A stretch of DNA of 64,000 bases from Duganella sp. BJB476 (GCF_003416895.1 NZ_QVIO01000007.1:186001-250000), one strand, 5' to 3'; shown: positions 8,340 through 17,077, counted from the stretch's first letter. The notes: generated by a model from the letters alone, not told the origin. Numbers and translations: made by a program.

Positions 8340-10211
8340 TTAGCCGTTGTTGACCACCAGGCGCGGCTCGGCGGCGGCGTGGCGCTGCTTGATCGAGGCG
8401 GTGATGCCGGCGGCGTCCAGGCCCACGCTGGCCAGCAGCTTGGCCGGGTCGCCATGGTCGATGAACTTGTCCGGCAGGCCCAGCATCTGCAATGGCTTGA
8501 CGATGCCTTCGGCGGCCATCGCTTCGGCCACGGCAGAGCCGGCGCCGCCCATGATGGAGCCCTCTTCCACCGTTACCAGGTAGTCGTGCTCGGCGGCCAG
8601 CTGCTTCACCAGTTCCACGTCCAGCGGTTTGACGAAGCGCATATTGGCGACCGTGGCGTCCAGCGCTTCGCCGGCGGCCATCGCAGGCGCCACCATCGAA
8701 CCGAAGGCCAAAATGGCAATCTTCTGGCCCTTGCGCTTGATTTCGCCCTTGCCGATTTCCAGCGCGGTCAGCTCCGGCTTGATCGCCGCACCGGCGCCGG
8801 CGCCGCGTGGATAGCGGATCGCCGCCGGACCTTTGTACTGGTAGCCGGTGGTCAGCATCTGGCGGCATTCGTTTTCGTCCGAGGCGGCCATGACCACCAT
8901 GTTCGGAATGCAGCGCAGATACGCCATGTCGTAGTTGCCGGCGTGGGTGGCGCCGTCGGCGCCCACCAGGCCCGCGCGGTCCAGCGCGAACGTCACGTCC
9001 AGGTTTTGCAGCGCCACGTCGTGGATCAGCTGGTCGTAGCCGCGCTGCAGGAAGGTGGAGTAGATCGCCACCACCGGCTTCAGGCCTTCGCAGGCCAGGC
9101 CGGCGCCGAAGGTTACGGCGTGCTGCTCGGCGATGCCAACGTCGAAGTAGCGGTCAGGATATTCCTGCTCGAAGCGCACCATGCCCGAACCTTCGCGCAT
9201 GGCCGGCGTGATCGCGACCAGCTTCTTGTCGGCGGCGGCCATGTCGCACAGCCAGTTGCCGAATACTTCCGTGTAGGTGACCTTGCCCGGCGCCACGGCC
9301 GGCTTGAAGCCTTCGGCCGGGTTGAACTTGCCCGGACCGTGGTACAGCACCGGATCGGCCTCGGCCAGCTTGTAGCCCTGGCCCTTCTTGGTCACCACGT
9401 GCAGGAACTGCGGCCCCTTGAGCTGCTTGATGTTCTGCAGCGTCGGGATCAGCGATTCGAGGTCGTGGCCGTCGATCGGGCCGATGTAGTTGAAGCCGAA
9501 CTCCTCGAACATGGTGGCCGGAACCACCATGCCCTTGGCGTGCTCTTCCAGGCGCTTGGCCAGCTCCAGCACGGGGCCGGGCAACACGGATTTGCCGACG
9601 TTCTTGGCGGCGGCGTAGAACTGCCCCGACATCAGCCTCGCCAGATAGCGGTTCAGCGCGCCCACCGGCGGCGAGATCGACATGTCGTTGTCGTTCAGGA
9701 TCACCAGCAGATTGACGTCCTCCTGCACGCCGGCGTTGTTCAGCGCTTCGAAGGCCATGCCGGCCGTCATCGAGCCGTCGCCGATCACGGCGATCGCGTG
9801 GCGGTGCTCGCCCTTGATCTTGGCCGCCTGCGCCATGCCCAGCGCCGCCGAGATCGAGGTCGACGAGTGGGCGGTGCCGAAGGTGTCGTATTCGCTTTCG
9901 TCGCGCTTCGGGAAGCCGGAGATGCCGTTCAGCTGGCGCAGCGTGTGCATGCGCTCGCGGCGGCCGGTGAGGATCTTGTGCGAATAAGTCTGGTGGCCCA
10001 CGTCCCACACGATGCGGTCGTGCGGCGTGTTGAACACGTAGTGCAGCGCCACGGTCAGTTCGACCGTGCCCAGGTTGGACGACAGGTGGCCGCCGGTCTT
10101 CGATACCGAATCCAGCAGGTAGCTGCGCAGTTCATGCGCGAGCGGGGTCAGCTGGGTGCGCGCCAGTTTGCGCACATCCGCTGGTGAGTCTATGTTTTCG
10201 AGCAATTTCAT
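8340..10211 (-). CDS. dxs: 1-deoxy-D-xylulose-5-phosphate synthase
   Basis: 623 aa. Catalyses the first step of the MEP isoprenoid pathway, joining pyruvate and glyceraldehyde 3-phosphate with thiamine diphosphate as cofactor. The ThDP motif GDGSMTAG is at residues 144-151; transketolase pyrimidine-binding and C-terminal domains follow. The start ATG directly abuts the ispA stop with no spacer. Genes xseB-ispA-dxs form one operon, and the cofactor comes from the thi operon further along the window. Ends at a clear terminator. Confidence 0.97.
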   Translation of the reverse strand: MKLLENIDSPADVRKLARTQLTPLAHELRSYLLDSVSKTGGHLSSNLGTVELTVALHYVFNTPHDRIVWDVGHQTYSHKILTGRRERMHTLRQLNGISGFPKRDESEYDTFGTAHSSTSISAALGMAQAAKIKGEHRHAIAVIGDGSMTAGMAFEALNNAGVQEDVNLLVILNDNDMSISPPVGALNRYLARLMSGQFYAAAKNVGKSVLPGPVLELAKRLEEHAKGMVVPATMFEEFGFNYIGPIDGHDLESLIPTLQNIKQLKGPQFLHVVTKKGQGYKLAEADPVLYHGPGKFNPAEGFKPAVAPGKVTYTEVFGNWLCDMAAADKKLVAITPAMREGSGMVRFEQEYPDRYFDVGIAEQHAVTFGAGLACEGLKPVVAIYSTFLQRGYDQLIHDVALQNLDVTFALDRAGLVGADGATHAGNYDMAYLRCIPNMVVMAASDENECRQMLTTGYQYKGPAAIRYPRGAGAGAAIKPELTALEIGKGEIKRKGQKIAILAFGSMVAPAMAAGEALDATVANMRFVKPLDVELVKQLAAEHDYLVTVEEGSIMGGAGSAVAEAMAAEGIVKPLQMLGLPDKFIDHGDPAKLLASVGLDAAGITASIKQRHAAAEPRLVVNNG

Positions 10212-11102
10212 TTATGCCTTCCGCTGCACGATCAAATCCGCGAGTTCGCGTAACCGCAGAGCTTTTTCTCCAAACGGCGCGAGCGCTGCGTGCGCGTCGA
10301 GCCGCAATTTTTGCGCCAGTGCGCGCGACGGTTCCAGACCCAGGATCGAGACATAGGTCGGTTTGTTGTCGGCGGCGTCCTTGCCGGCGGTCTTGCCCAG
10401 CGTGGCCGAATCGGCCGTGGCGTCGAGTACGTCGTCCACCACCTGGAAGGCCAGGCCGATGGCGCGTGCATAGTCGTTCAGCGCGGTCAACTCGGCCGGA
10501 TCGAGATCCTTGCCGGCCAGCGCGCCCAGCACCACTGCGGCGCGCAGCAGCGCGCCGGTTTTAAGCTGGTGCATCTGCTCCAGCTGTTCCAGCGTCAGGC
10601 TCAGGCCCACGCTGTCGAGATCGATTGCCTGGCCGCCGCACATGCCGGCCGAACCGGAGGCGTGCGCCAGCAGGCGCAGCATCGCCACCTGGCGCGCGGC
10701 CGGGATACTGTCCGCCTCGGACAGCACCAGGAAGGCCTGCGATTGCAGCGCGTCGCCGACCAGCAGCGCGGTCGCTTCGTCGTAGGCCACGTGCACCGTC
10801 GGCTTGCCGCGGCGCAGTTCATCGTCGTCCATGCACGGCATGTCGTCATGCACCAGCGAATAGGCGTGGATCATTTCCACCGCCGCCGCCGCGCGGCTCA
10901 AAATGGCCGCATCGGCGCCGAACAGCGCGCCGGCCGCGTATACCAGCAGCGGACGCACACGCTTGCCGCCGCCCAGCAGCGCATAGCGCATCGCCGCGTG
11001 CAGCTTGGTCGGCACCACCGTGGCTGGGGGCAGGAAACCGGATAAATCGTTTTCCGATGCCGCCTGCACGGTCTTCATCCAATCGTCGAAGGCGCCGCTC
11101 AT
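10212..11102 (-). CDS. ispA: Farnesyl diphosphate synthase (polyprenyl synthetase)
   Basis: 296 aa. Condenses isopentenyl and dimethylallyl diphosphate to geranyl and farnesyl diphosphate. The first Asp-rich motif DDMPCMDDD is at residues 86-94 and the second, DDVLD, lies near residue 220 with the KTAGKDAADNK stretch after it. Its start overlaps the xseB stop by 4 bases (ATGA), and it abuts dxs at the other end: tight translational coupling in a conserved isoprenoid operon. Confidence 0.96.
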   Translation of the reverse strand: MSGAFDDWMKTVQAASENDLSGFLPPATVVPTKLHAAMRYALLGGGKRVRPLLVYAAGALFGADAAILSRAAAAVEMIHAYSLVHDDMPCMDDDELRRGKPTVHVAYDEATALLVGDALQSQAFLVLSEADSIPAARQVAMLRLLAHASGSAGMCGGQAIDLDSVGLSLTLEQLEQMHQLKTGALLRAAVVLGALAGKDLDPAELTALNDYARAIGLAFQVVDDVLDATADSATLGKTAGKDAADNKPTYVSILGLEPSRALAQKLRLDAHAALAPFGEKALRLRELADLIVQRKA

Positions 11103-11356
11103 TGTTCGGCCTCGCCGGCTTCCGCGAAAGGCTTGAGCATGTCGCCTTCCAGCACCTTGACCTGGGATTCCACTTTTTCCAGCTGGGCGGCGCAGAACTT
11201 CACCAGCTCCGAGCCGCGCGCATAGGCGGCCACCGAGGCTTCCAGCGGCAGTTGGCCCGCCTCCATTTGGGCAACCAGCTGCGCCAGTTCCGCCATCGCT
11301 TCTTCAAACGAGACGGGGGCGGCGGCGGTCGCGTCGGCAGTTAATTTCTTAGACAT
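11099..11356 (-). CDS. xseB: Exodeoxyribonuclease VII small subunit
   Basis: 85 aa from the ATG at 11356; a GTG two codons earlier (11362) is the alternative. The small helical protein with FEEAMAELAQLVAQMEAG and the repeated Leu/Glu pattern is typical of XseB, which binds XseA to form the single-strand exonuclease. xseA is not in the window. It is the first gene of xseB-ispA-dxs, a common proteobacterial arrangement. Confidence 0.92.
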   Translation of the reverse strand: MSKKLTADATAAAPVSFEEAMAELAQLVAQMEAGQLPLEASVAAYARGSELVKFCAAQLEKVESQVKVLEGDMLKPFAEAGEAEQ

Positions 11357-11691
11357 AGTCACTCAGGTTTCAAGGCAAAAACACGTGCCAGCGCAGTGTA
11401 GCCCGTTATTTTAGAACAAACCACCTTATCCGGTGGAACTATAGCGGCCAAGCCGAGGGCGTAAACTATGGATTTTATCGCAATCGTCCCTATATGCTGC
11501 ATAAGCATGCGTTTATTACAATGATACGCATATAAATACACCTATAAACGAGCACGGCAGTCCGCTAGAACGGGGAGAAACGCGGTATAATCTCCGGTTC
11601 TGTCCGAAATACCATTTTCAACAACTTTGAATTCAGGTCTTTACGGATTCTGTCTCTCTTTGGTTTGATGTACATATTAAGGGGGGTTGGG
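11357..11691. other. 335-base intergenic region between divergent xseB and Rieske genes
   Basis: It is noticeably A+T-richer than its surroundings around 11460-11545. It must hold promoters in both directions. A TATAAT at 11586-11591 faces the Rieske gene. I see no convincing gene: a 60-codon minus-strand frame (11359-11541) has no family resemblance and no good ribosome site. Confidence 0.6.
11586..11591 (+). promoter_or_regulatory. Possible -10 box for the Rieske oxygenase gene
   Basis: A perfect TATAAT about 100 bases before the ATG. No good -35 hexamer is visible 16-18 bases upstream (the sequence there is CCGCTA/CGCTAG), so if used it may need an activator. Confidence 0.4.
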
Positions 11692-12792
11692 ATGTCCGAT
11701 CTGGGTACCCACGCCAAGCTGGCGCGTCCACACGCGCAACTTCCGGTTGACGTCTATTTTGACGAAGCGCTACTGCAGCGGGAAATGCAGCAACTGTTCC
11801 AGGCCGGCCCGCGCTATATCGGGCACGAGCTGATGGTGCCGAATGTCGGCGACTTCGCGACCCTCGTTTCCGAAAACGAAGGGCGTATGCTGGTGCGCAA
11901 CGCAAACGGGTTGGAGCTGCTGTCCAACGTCTGCCGCCACCGCCAGGCGCTGATGTTCAACGGCCGCGGCAACGCCAACAACATCGTCTGCCCGCTGCAC
12001 CGCTGGACCTACGACCTCAAGGGGGAGCTGATCGGCGCGCCGCACTTCCCGGAGACGCCGTGCCTGAACCTGCCGAAGACCAAGCTGCAAAACTGGAACG
12101 GCCTGCTGTTCGAGCAGAATGGCTACAACGTCATGGAAAAGCTGTCCGAACTCTCGGTCACCAAGGACCTGGATTTCTCCGGCTATATGTTCGACCACGT
12201 CGAAGTCCAGACCTGCAACTACAACTGGAAGACTTTCATTGAAGTCTATCTGGAAGACTATCACGTCGAGCCCTTCCATCCGGGCCTGGGCGGCTTTGTC
12301 AGCTGCGACGACCTGCGCTGGGAATTCGGCCGCGACTACAGCGTGCAGACGGTCGGCGTCAACAAGGGCTTGCAGAAGTCCGGCTCCGAGATCTACAAGC
12401 GCTGGCAGGAGCAGGTGCTCAAGTTCCGCGGCGGCGAACCGCCACCGTATGGCGCGATCTGGCTGACGCTGTATCCGAACATCATGGTCGAGTGGTATCC
12501 GCATGTGCTGATCGTCTCGACGCTGTGGCCGGACGGCCCGCAGCGCACCAAGAACGTGGTCGAGTTCTACTACCCCGAGGAAATCGTGCTGTTCGAGCGC
12601 GAGTTCATCGAAGCGGAACGCGCGGCCTACTTCGAAACCTGCGCCGAGGACGACGAGATCGGCCTGCGCATGGACGCCGGCCGCAAGGTGCTGATGCAGC
12701 GAGGCACCAGCGACGCCGGTCCTTACCAGTCGCCGATGGAAGACGGCATGCAGCACTTCCACGAATGGTATCGAGCCAATATCGATTTATAG
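11692..12792 (+). CDS. Rieske-type aromatic-ring-hydroxylating oxygenase, alpha subunit
   Basis: 366 aa from ATG 11692, chosen because AAGGGGGG lies just before it; starts at 11665/11668 lack a ribosome site. Rieske [2Fe-2S] ligands are C81-R-H83 and C100-P-L-H103. A mononuclear iron motif, D-Y-H-V-E-P-F-H, follows near residue 195. No beta subunit, ferredoxin or reductase gene is adjacent, so the electron partner is elsewhere and the substrate cannot be named; choline or betaine-type monooxygenases and aromatic dioxygenases share this fold. A DMT-type transporter starts 7 bases later and may move the substrate or product. Confidence 0.9.
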   Translation: MSDLGTHAKLARPHAQLPVDVYFDEALLQREMQQLFQAGPRYIGHELMVPNVGDFATLVSENEGRMLVRNANGLELLSNVCRHRQALMFNGRGNANNIVCPLHRWTYDLKGELIGAPHFPETPCLNLPKTKLQNWNGLLFEQNGYNVMEKLSELSVTKDLDFSGYMFDHVEVQTCNYNWKTFIEVYLEDYHVEPFHPGLGGFVSCDDLRWEFGRDYSVQTVGVNKGLQKSGSEIYKRWQEQVLKFRGGEPPPYGAIWLTLYPNIMVEWYPHVLIVSTLWPDGPQRTKNVVEFYYPEEIVLFEREFIEAERAAYFETCAEDDEIGLRMDAGRKVLMQRGTSDAGPYQSPMEDGMQHFHEWYRANIDL

Positions 12793-12799
12793 GAAAACG

Positions 12800-13723
12800 A
12801 TGCAGTCACTTTGGATGTTGTTTGCCAGTTTCATGTTCGCCGCGATGGGGGTGTGCGTGAAGCTGGCCTCGGAGCAGTTCTCCACATCCGAAATCGTGAT
12901 GTACCGTGGCGTGGTCGGCGTGACCGTGCTGTTCACCATCATCAAACTTCAAGGCGGCAAATTCACCACCACCATGCCGGGCGCCCACTTGTGGCGCGGC
13001 TTGGTCGGCGTGGTGTCGCTGTGGCTGTGGTTCTACGCCATCGCCAAGCTGCCGCTGGCCACCGCCATGACCCTCAACTACATGGCGCCGATCTGGATCG
13101 CCGTGTGGCTGTTCGCAATGGGCTGGTGGCACGCCAAGAACCAGGTCAAGTGGCCGCTGCTGGCGGCGGTCGGCATGAGCTTTGTCGGCGTCACGCTGCT
13201 GTTGCAGCCGGCCTTCCAGGCCAATCAACTGACGCCGGCGCTGATCGCGCTCAGCTCCAGCGTGCTGTCGGCCATGGCCTATATGCAGGTGCGCAAGCTG
13301 GGGCTGGCCGGCGAGCCCGAGAACCGCGTGGTGTTCTACTTCTCGATCATGAACCTGCTGGCCGGCATCGCCGGCAATTTCGTGTTTGCCGGCGACCAGG
13401 GTGCGGTGTGGCATCCGATCACCAGCGTGCACGGCGGCTTGCTGTTGCTGGGCATCGGTATCTGCGCCACCAGCGCGCAGATCGCCATGACGCGCGCCTA
13501 TCGCCTGGGCCAGACGCTGGTGGTGGCCAATCTGCAATACACCGGCATCGTGTTTTCCAGCGTGTGGGGCGTGTTCGTGTTCGGCGACGTGTTCAGCTGG
13601 CACAGCTGGGCGGGCATAGGCGTGATACTGGTGTCCGGTGTGGCCACAACGTTTTACAATACGCGTAACACCGAGCACGGTAAGGCGATAGCCATTACCG
13701 ATCCGATAGCCAGCGAAGTCTAA
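12800..13723 (+). CDS. EamA/DMT-superfamily transporter
   Basis: 307 aa with about ten hydrophobic helices in two EamA repeats (N-half begins SLWMLFASFMFAAMGVCVKLA; C-half begins LTPALIALSSSVLSAMAYM). Inner-membrane metabolite exporter or importer of unknown substrate. Only 7 bases separate it from the Rieske oxygenase, so they form an operon and may work on the same compound, which is inference. A long palindromic repeat begins right after the stop codon. Confidence 0.9.
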   Translation: MQSLWMLFASFMFAAMGVCVKLASEQFSTSEIVMYRGVVGVTVLFTIIKLQGGKFTTTMPGAHLWRGLVGVVSLWLWFYAIAKLPLATAMTLNYMAPIWIAVWLFAMGWWHAKNQVKWPLLAAVGMSFVGVTLLLQPAFQANQLTPALIALSSSVLSAMAYMQVRKLGLAGEPENRVVFYFSIMNLLAGIAGNFVFAGDQGAVWHPITSVHGGLLLLGIGICATSAQIAMTRAYRLGQTLVVANLQYTGIVFSSVWGVFVFGDVFSWHSWAGIGVILVSGVATTFYNTRNTEHGKAIAITDPIASEV

Positions 13724-13824
13724 GAGGCCGTTTCAACATGCCCACAGCTTCGTTACAGCTCCTCGCCGTGCAGGCGCACTGCCTTCGTCGCTGCGCCTCG
13801 CTGCGGGCATGTTGAAACAACCTC
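13724..13824. repeat. Intergenic long imperfect inverted repeat
   Basis: Arms GAGGnnGTTTCAACATGCCC and its complement face each other across a GC-rich middle. The element fills nearly the whole gap between the transporter stop (13723) and the sulfurtransferase start (13841). The shape is that of a REP-like dispersed element; only one copy is in this window, so its dispersal is assumed. It could also act as a transcription terminator. Confidence 0.8.
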
Positions 13825-13840
13825 TAAGGAACCCCGGAAT

Positions 13841-14692
13841 ATGCACACCACTCTGATCGGCGCCGCCGAACTGTCCCAGCACCTGACCGACGACAATTGG
13901 GTGATACTCGATTGCCGCCACGACCTGATGAATCCCAACGCGGGCCGCGACGGCTTTGCCATCGGCCATATCCAGAACGCGCAGTTTGCCAATATCGATA
14001 CCGACCTGTCGGGCGCCAAGCAGGGTGCGGACGGCAAGTTCCGCGGCCGCCATCCGCTGCCGGAGCGCGCGGCGCTGATCGAGACCTTGCGTGGCTGGGG
14101 CATCAACGACGACACGCAGGTCGTGGCGTACGATGCGCACGGCGGCATGTTCGCGGCGCGTCTGTGGTGGTTGCTGCGCTGGGTGGGCCATCCGGCGGTG
14201 GCGGTACTGGACGGCGGCCTGGCCGCATGGCAGTCGCAAGGCTTGCCGATGGTGACACCGGAAGCGCCGCGCGCGCGTGGCACGATCCACGAGCAACCAT
14301 CGCTGGCGCCGACGGTGTCGGTGGAGGACGTGGTGGCCAATCTGGCCACGCAGGCGCGCACCGTGGTCGATGCACGCGCGGCCGACCGTTATCGCGGCGA
14401 AAACGAGACCATCGATCCGGTGGGCGGCCATATTCCTGCCGCGAAGAACCGCTTCTTCAAGGACAACCTGAACGCCGACGGCCGCTTCAAGGACGCCGCG
14501 CAATTGAAGGAAGAATTCGCGCCGCTGTTCGCCAGCGCGCCGCAGGCAATCATGCAATGCGGATCGGGCGTGACGGCCTGCCACAACCTGCTGGCACTGG
14601 AAGTGGCCGGCCTGACCGGAGCCGCGCTCTACCCCGGCTCCTGGAGCGAATGGTGCGCCGACCCGGCCCGGCCGGTGGCGACTGGCAACTAA
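13841..14692 (+). CDS. sseA: 3-mercaptopyruvate/thiosulfate sulfurtransferase
   Basis: 283 aa with two rhodanese domains. The active-site Cys is C240 in the loop CGSGVTA, the form seen in mercaptopyruvate sulfurtransferases (thiosulfate types usually have CRKGVT). The N-terminal inactive rhodanese domain covers residues 1-140. It moves sulfur from mercaptopyruvate to thiol or cyanide acceptors. AAGGAA precedes the ATG. The stop overlaps the stop of the opposing ParE gene by 4 bases. Confidence 0.92.
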   Translation: MHTTLIGAAELSQHLTDDNWVILDCRHDLMNPNAGRDGFAIGHIQNAQFANIDTDLSGAKQGADGKFRGRHPLPERAALIETLRGWGINDDTQVVAYDAHGGMFAARLWWLLRWVGHPAVAVLDGGLAAWQSQGLPMVTPEAPRARGTIHEQPSLAPTVSVEDVVANLATQARTVVDARAADRYRGENETIDPVGGHIPAAKNRFFKDNLNADGRFKDAAQLKEEFAPLFASAPQAIMQCGSGVTACHNLLALEVAGLTGAALYPGSWSEWCADPARPVATGN

Positions 14693-14991
14693 GGCTTGCG
14701 TGTTTGTCGCACCCAACGAGTGATGGTAATTCCCCTCCGGCCAACCCTATACTCAATAGTATGGCCGGTTCGGGGAATCGGAAACCGTCGCAGGTTTTTC
14801 TGCTTTGTTGGAGTGCCTATTCCAGGTTGTTCCGCAATCAGATCAAGCGCTTTTTGCAGTCGTTGAAGCATTAGGTTCCCGGCACTCATATCCTGTGCAT
14901 AGACATGCGCCATGGTCTGATCGAGCGACTCTTGCGCTTGAGCAGACCAGCTTACAACGAGTCTAGCCGGCTTTCCGTTTGCGCTGGACAT
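14689..14991 (-). CDS. Type II toxin, RelE/ParE family
   Basis: 100 aa. The pattern WSAQAQESLDQTMAHVY, then EQPGIGTPT, LRRFPIP and TIEYRV is that of the ParE/RelE fold. ParE members poison gyrase and RelE members cut mRNA; which applies cannot be told here. Its start overlaps the upstream antitoxin by 29 bases, the usual coupling. Stop codon overlaps that of sseA. Confidence 0.85.
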   Translation of the reverse strand: MSSANGKPARLVVSWSAQAQESLDQTMAHVYAQDMSAGNLMLQRLQKALDLIAEQPGIGTPTKQKNLRRFPIPRTGHTIEYRVGRRGITITRWVRQTRKP

Positions 14992-15244
14992 TCGATTCCA
15001 GTATTCGCCGCGCCTGCGCCATGACTTCTTCGTTTGGAATCGTTCGGCCCGCCTCTATGTCAGCTTGGGCTGCGAGATCGGCTTGAATGCTCTCTTCCGT
15101 ATCGTCGAAGCCGTATAGCCAGACATCGGGCCACAGATGTTCTGCAGTCACTTGAGCCAAGGCAGCCAAGCGCTCCAGGCGAGCGCGATCGGCGGCGGAG
15201 AGAGCCGCTAACGCTTCAGTCTGCTTTTTTTGTCTGGAGTTCAT
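14963..15244 (-). CDS. Antitoxin of the adjacent ParE/RelE toxin
   Basis: 93 aa, charged and helical, with a C-terminal GRTIPNEEVMAQARRIL block that recurs in antitoxins paired with ParE/RelE toxins (it wraps the toxin). The N-terminal half differs from standard ribbon-helix-helix antitoxins, with LSAADRARLERLAALAQVTAEHLWPD instead. It lies upstream of and overlaps the toxin, as expected. It should both neutralise the toxin and repress the pair. Confidence 0.75.
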   Translation of the reverse strand: MNSRQKKQTEALAALSAADRARLERLAALAQVTAEHLWPDVWLYGFDDTEESIQADLAAQADIEAGRTIPNEEVMAQARRILESNVQRKRKAG

Positions 15245-15305
15245 CCCACCATGATACTCCCGGCGCCGCCTGGTGCAAGCGTGCCGGATTGAGCGGTCAG
15301 AAGCC

Positions 15306-16079
15306 TCAGTGACCGTGGGTCAGGAACAGCACGATGACCACGCCGAGCGCGATCAGTAGTACTTGCGGGATGGTTTCGCGCACTGTGGCGCGGCGCTGCA
15401 TCTGTGGCATCAGGTCGCTGACGGCGATGTAGATGAAACCCGACGACGCGAACACCAGCACATACGGAATCATGCTGCTGGCGCGTTCCAGCGTGTAATA
15501 GCCGAGCAGGCCGCCGGCGATCGCCAGCAGGCTGCACAGCAAATTGTAGACATAGGCCCGCGTGCGCGAGAAGCCGGCGTTGAGCAGTACGATGAAGTCG
15601 CCGATCTCCTGCGGAATCTCGTGCGCGATGATGGCCAGCCCGGTCACCAGCCCCAGCTCCGGATTGGCTAGGAAGGCCGCCGCGATCAGGATGCCGTCGG
15701 TGAAGTTGTGCATGCCGTCGCCGACCAGGATCATCCAGCCGGCCTTGCCCGCCTCGCGCTTGTCGTGGCCGTGATGGTGGTGGTGGCCGTCGCCCTCGTG
15801 GTGGTGCGAATGGCGCAGGATGGCCGTCTTCTCCAGCAGGAAGAAGGCCAGCAACCCGCCCAGCAGGGTCGCGAACAGGCTGCGCGCGCTGGCGCCCGAT
15901 TCGAATGCTTCCGGCAAGGCGTGCAGCAAGGAGGTCGACAGCATGATGCCCACCGACAGGCTGACCATGCGCTCCACCACCTTCGACAGCAGCGTAAACG
16001 AGAACACCGCGGCAGCCGAGATGCTGACGACGCCGGCAACCGTGGTGGCCAGTAGGATGGAGATGAGTACGGGATCGAT
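15306..16079 (-). CDS. ZIP-family divalent metal transporter (apparent ATC start)
   Basis: From base 16079 the protein is 257 aa with 8 expected helices. The first standard start codon is a GTG at 16007, but that would cut the first helix in half. The frame is open upstream and encodes IDPVLISILLATTVAGVVSI, a proper first helix beginning with the DP usually found after the ZIP start Met. The ATC at 16077-16079 lies 7 bases behind AAGAGG. A His-rich cytoplasmic loop (HSHHHEGDGHHHHHGHDK) and the HEIPQEIGD metal site are clear. Likely imports zinc or iron. An ATG-to-ATC mutation or sequencing error is the alternative. Confidence 0.85.
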   Translation of the reverse strand: MDPVLISILLATTVAGVVSISAAAVFSFTLLSKVVERMVSLSVGIMLSTSLLHALPEAFESGASARSLFATLLGGLLAFFLLEKTAILRHSHHHEGDGHHHHHGHDKREAGKAGWMILVGDGMHNFTDGILIAAAFLANPELGLVTGLAIIAHEIPQEIGDFIVLLNAGFSRTRAYVYNLLCSLLAIAGGLLGYYTLERASSMIPYVLVFASSGFIYIAVSDLMPQMQRRATVRETIPQVLLIALGVVIVLFLTHGH

Positions 16080-16192
16080 GTTATAGCCTCTTGTAGCAGG
16101 GACCGCGCCGCTGCGCGCAGGCCGGGGGCGTCATTTTACCGCCCGGCCCGGTTTTATGCTCATCTTTGGCTAAAAACCCGGCAAAACAGGGC

Positions 16193-17077
16193 TTAAATCA
16201 CGCCGTTTTGCTTGAACCACGCCTGTAAACGGGCCCAGCCATCCTTGGCGTCGGCCTCGACGTAGCTGGCGCGGTAGTCGGCGTGGAAGGCGTGGCCGGA
16301 GTTCGGATAGACGACGAAGCTCGCCTTGTTCGGCCCCTTGGCCAGCGCCGCCTTCATTGCCGCGATCGATTCCTGGGTGATGCCGGTGTCCTTCAGGCCG
16401 TACAGGCCCAGCACCGGCACCGTCAGAGATCCAGCGATATCAACTGGGTGCCTGGGAGTCACCGGAGTGCTGTCGCCCATCAGGCGGCCGTACCAGGCCA
16501 CGCCGGCCTTGATGCTCGGATTGTGCGCGGCGTACATCCAGGTGATGCGGCCGCCCCAGCAGAAGCCGGTGATGCCGATCTTGTCGCCGTTGCCGCCGTT
16601 GGCCTTGGCCCACGCGACGGTGGCGTCGAGGTCGGCCATCACTTGCGCGTCCGGCGTCTTGGAGATGATGTCGCGTTGCAGTTCGGCGATCGAGGCGGCC
16701 TTTTGCGGATCGCCCTGGCGCACGAACAGGTCCGGCGCCAGCGCCAGGTAGCCCAGCTTGGCGAAACGGCGGGCGACGTCGGCGATGTGCTCGTGCACGC
16801 CGAAGATTTCCGATACCACCAGTATCACCGGCAGATTGGTCTTGCCTTCGGGCTGGGCGCGGTACACGGGCACCTGTACGCCGTCCACCGTGAGGGTGAT
16901 GGTGCCGGCGGTCAGGCCGGCGGTGTCGGTCTTGATGACGTTCTGCGCCACCACCGGCAGCGCGGCGGCGGCAAAGCCGGTGCCCAGCGCCACCTTCAGG
17001 AAGTCGCGGCGGTCGACGCCGTCCGACAGACTGGTTTTAGTCAGCAAACTCTCTGCATCCTGCCTCAAATCATCCAT
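16193..17077 (-). CDS. Dienelactone hydrolase family protein, Tat-exported
   Basis: 294 aa from ATG 17077 (a frame start at 17152 would overlap the end of polA and hide the signal). Twin-arginine signal RRDFLKVALG at about residues 23-32, then a hydrophobic stretch ending AAALPVVAQ. The alpha/beta-hydrolase core has the catalytic Cys in GFCWGG, an Asp near GLKDTGI and the His in SGHAFHADY. Dienelactone hydrolases open lactones in chloroaromatic degradation, but a Tat-exported form is probably a general esterase. It starts 46 bases after the polA stop on the same strand. Confidence 0.88.
   Translation of the reverse strand: MDDLRQDAESLLTKTSLSDGVDRRDFLKVALGTGFAAAALPVVAQNVIKTDTAGLTAGTITLTVDGVQVPVYRAQPEGKTNLPVILVVSEIFGVHEHIADVARRFAKLGYLALAPDLFVRQGDPQKAASIAELQRDIISKTPDAQVMADLDATVAWAKANGGNGDKIGITGFCWGGRITWMYAAHNPSIKAGVAWYGRLMGDSTPVTPRHPVDIAGSLTVPVLGLYGLKDTGITQESIAAMKAALAKGPNKASFVVYPNSGHAFHADYRASYVEADAKDGWARLQAWFKQNGVI

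Noticed and set aside
8379..10187. 602-codon open frame antisense to dxs
   Set aside because: Same shadow composition; dxs is fully supported by its motifs.
11359..11541. 60-codon minus-strand frame in the xseB-Rieske gap
   Set aside because: No ribosome site, no recognisable domain, and it would overlap the xseB start.
13724..13824. Remnant insertion sequence
   Set aside because: Too short for a transposase, and the arms meet in the middle as in REP-like palindromes.
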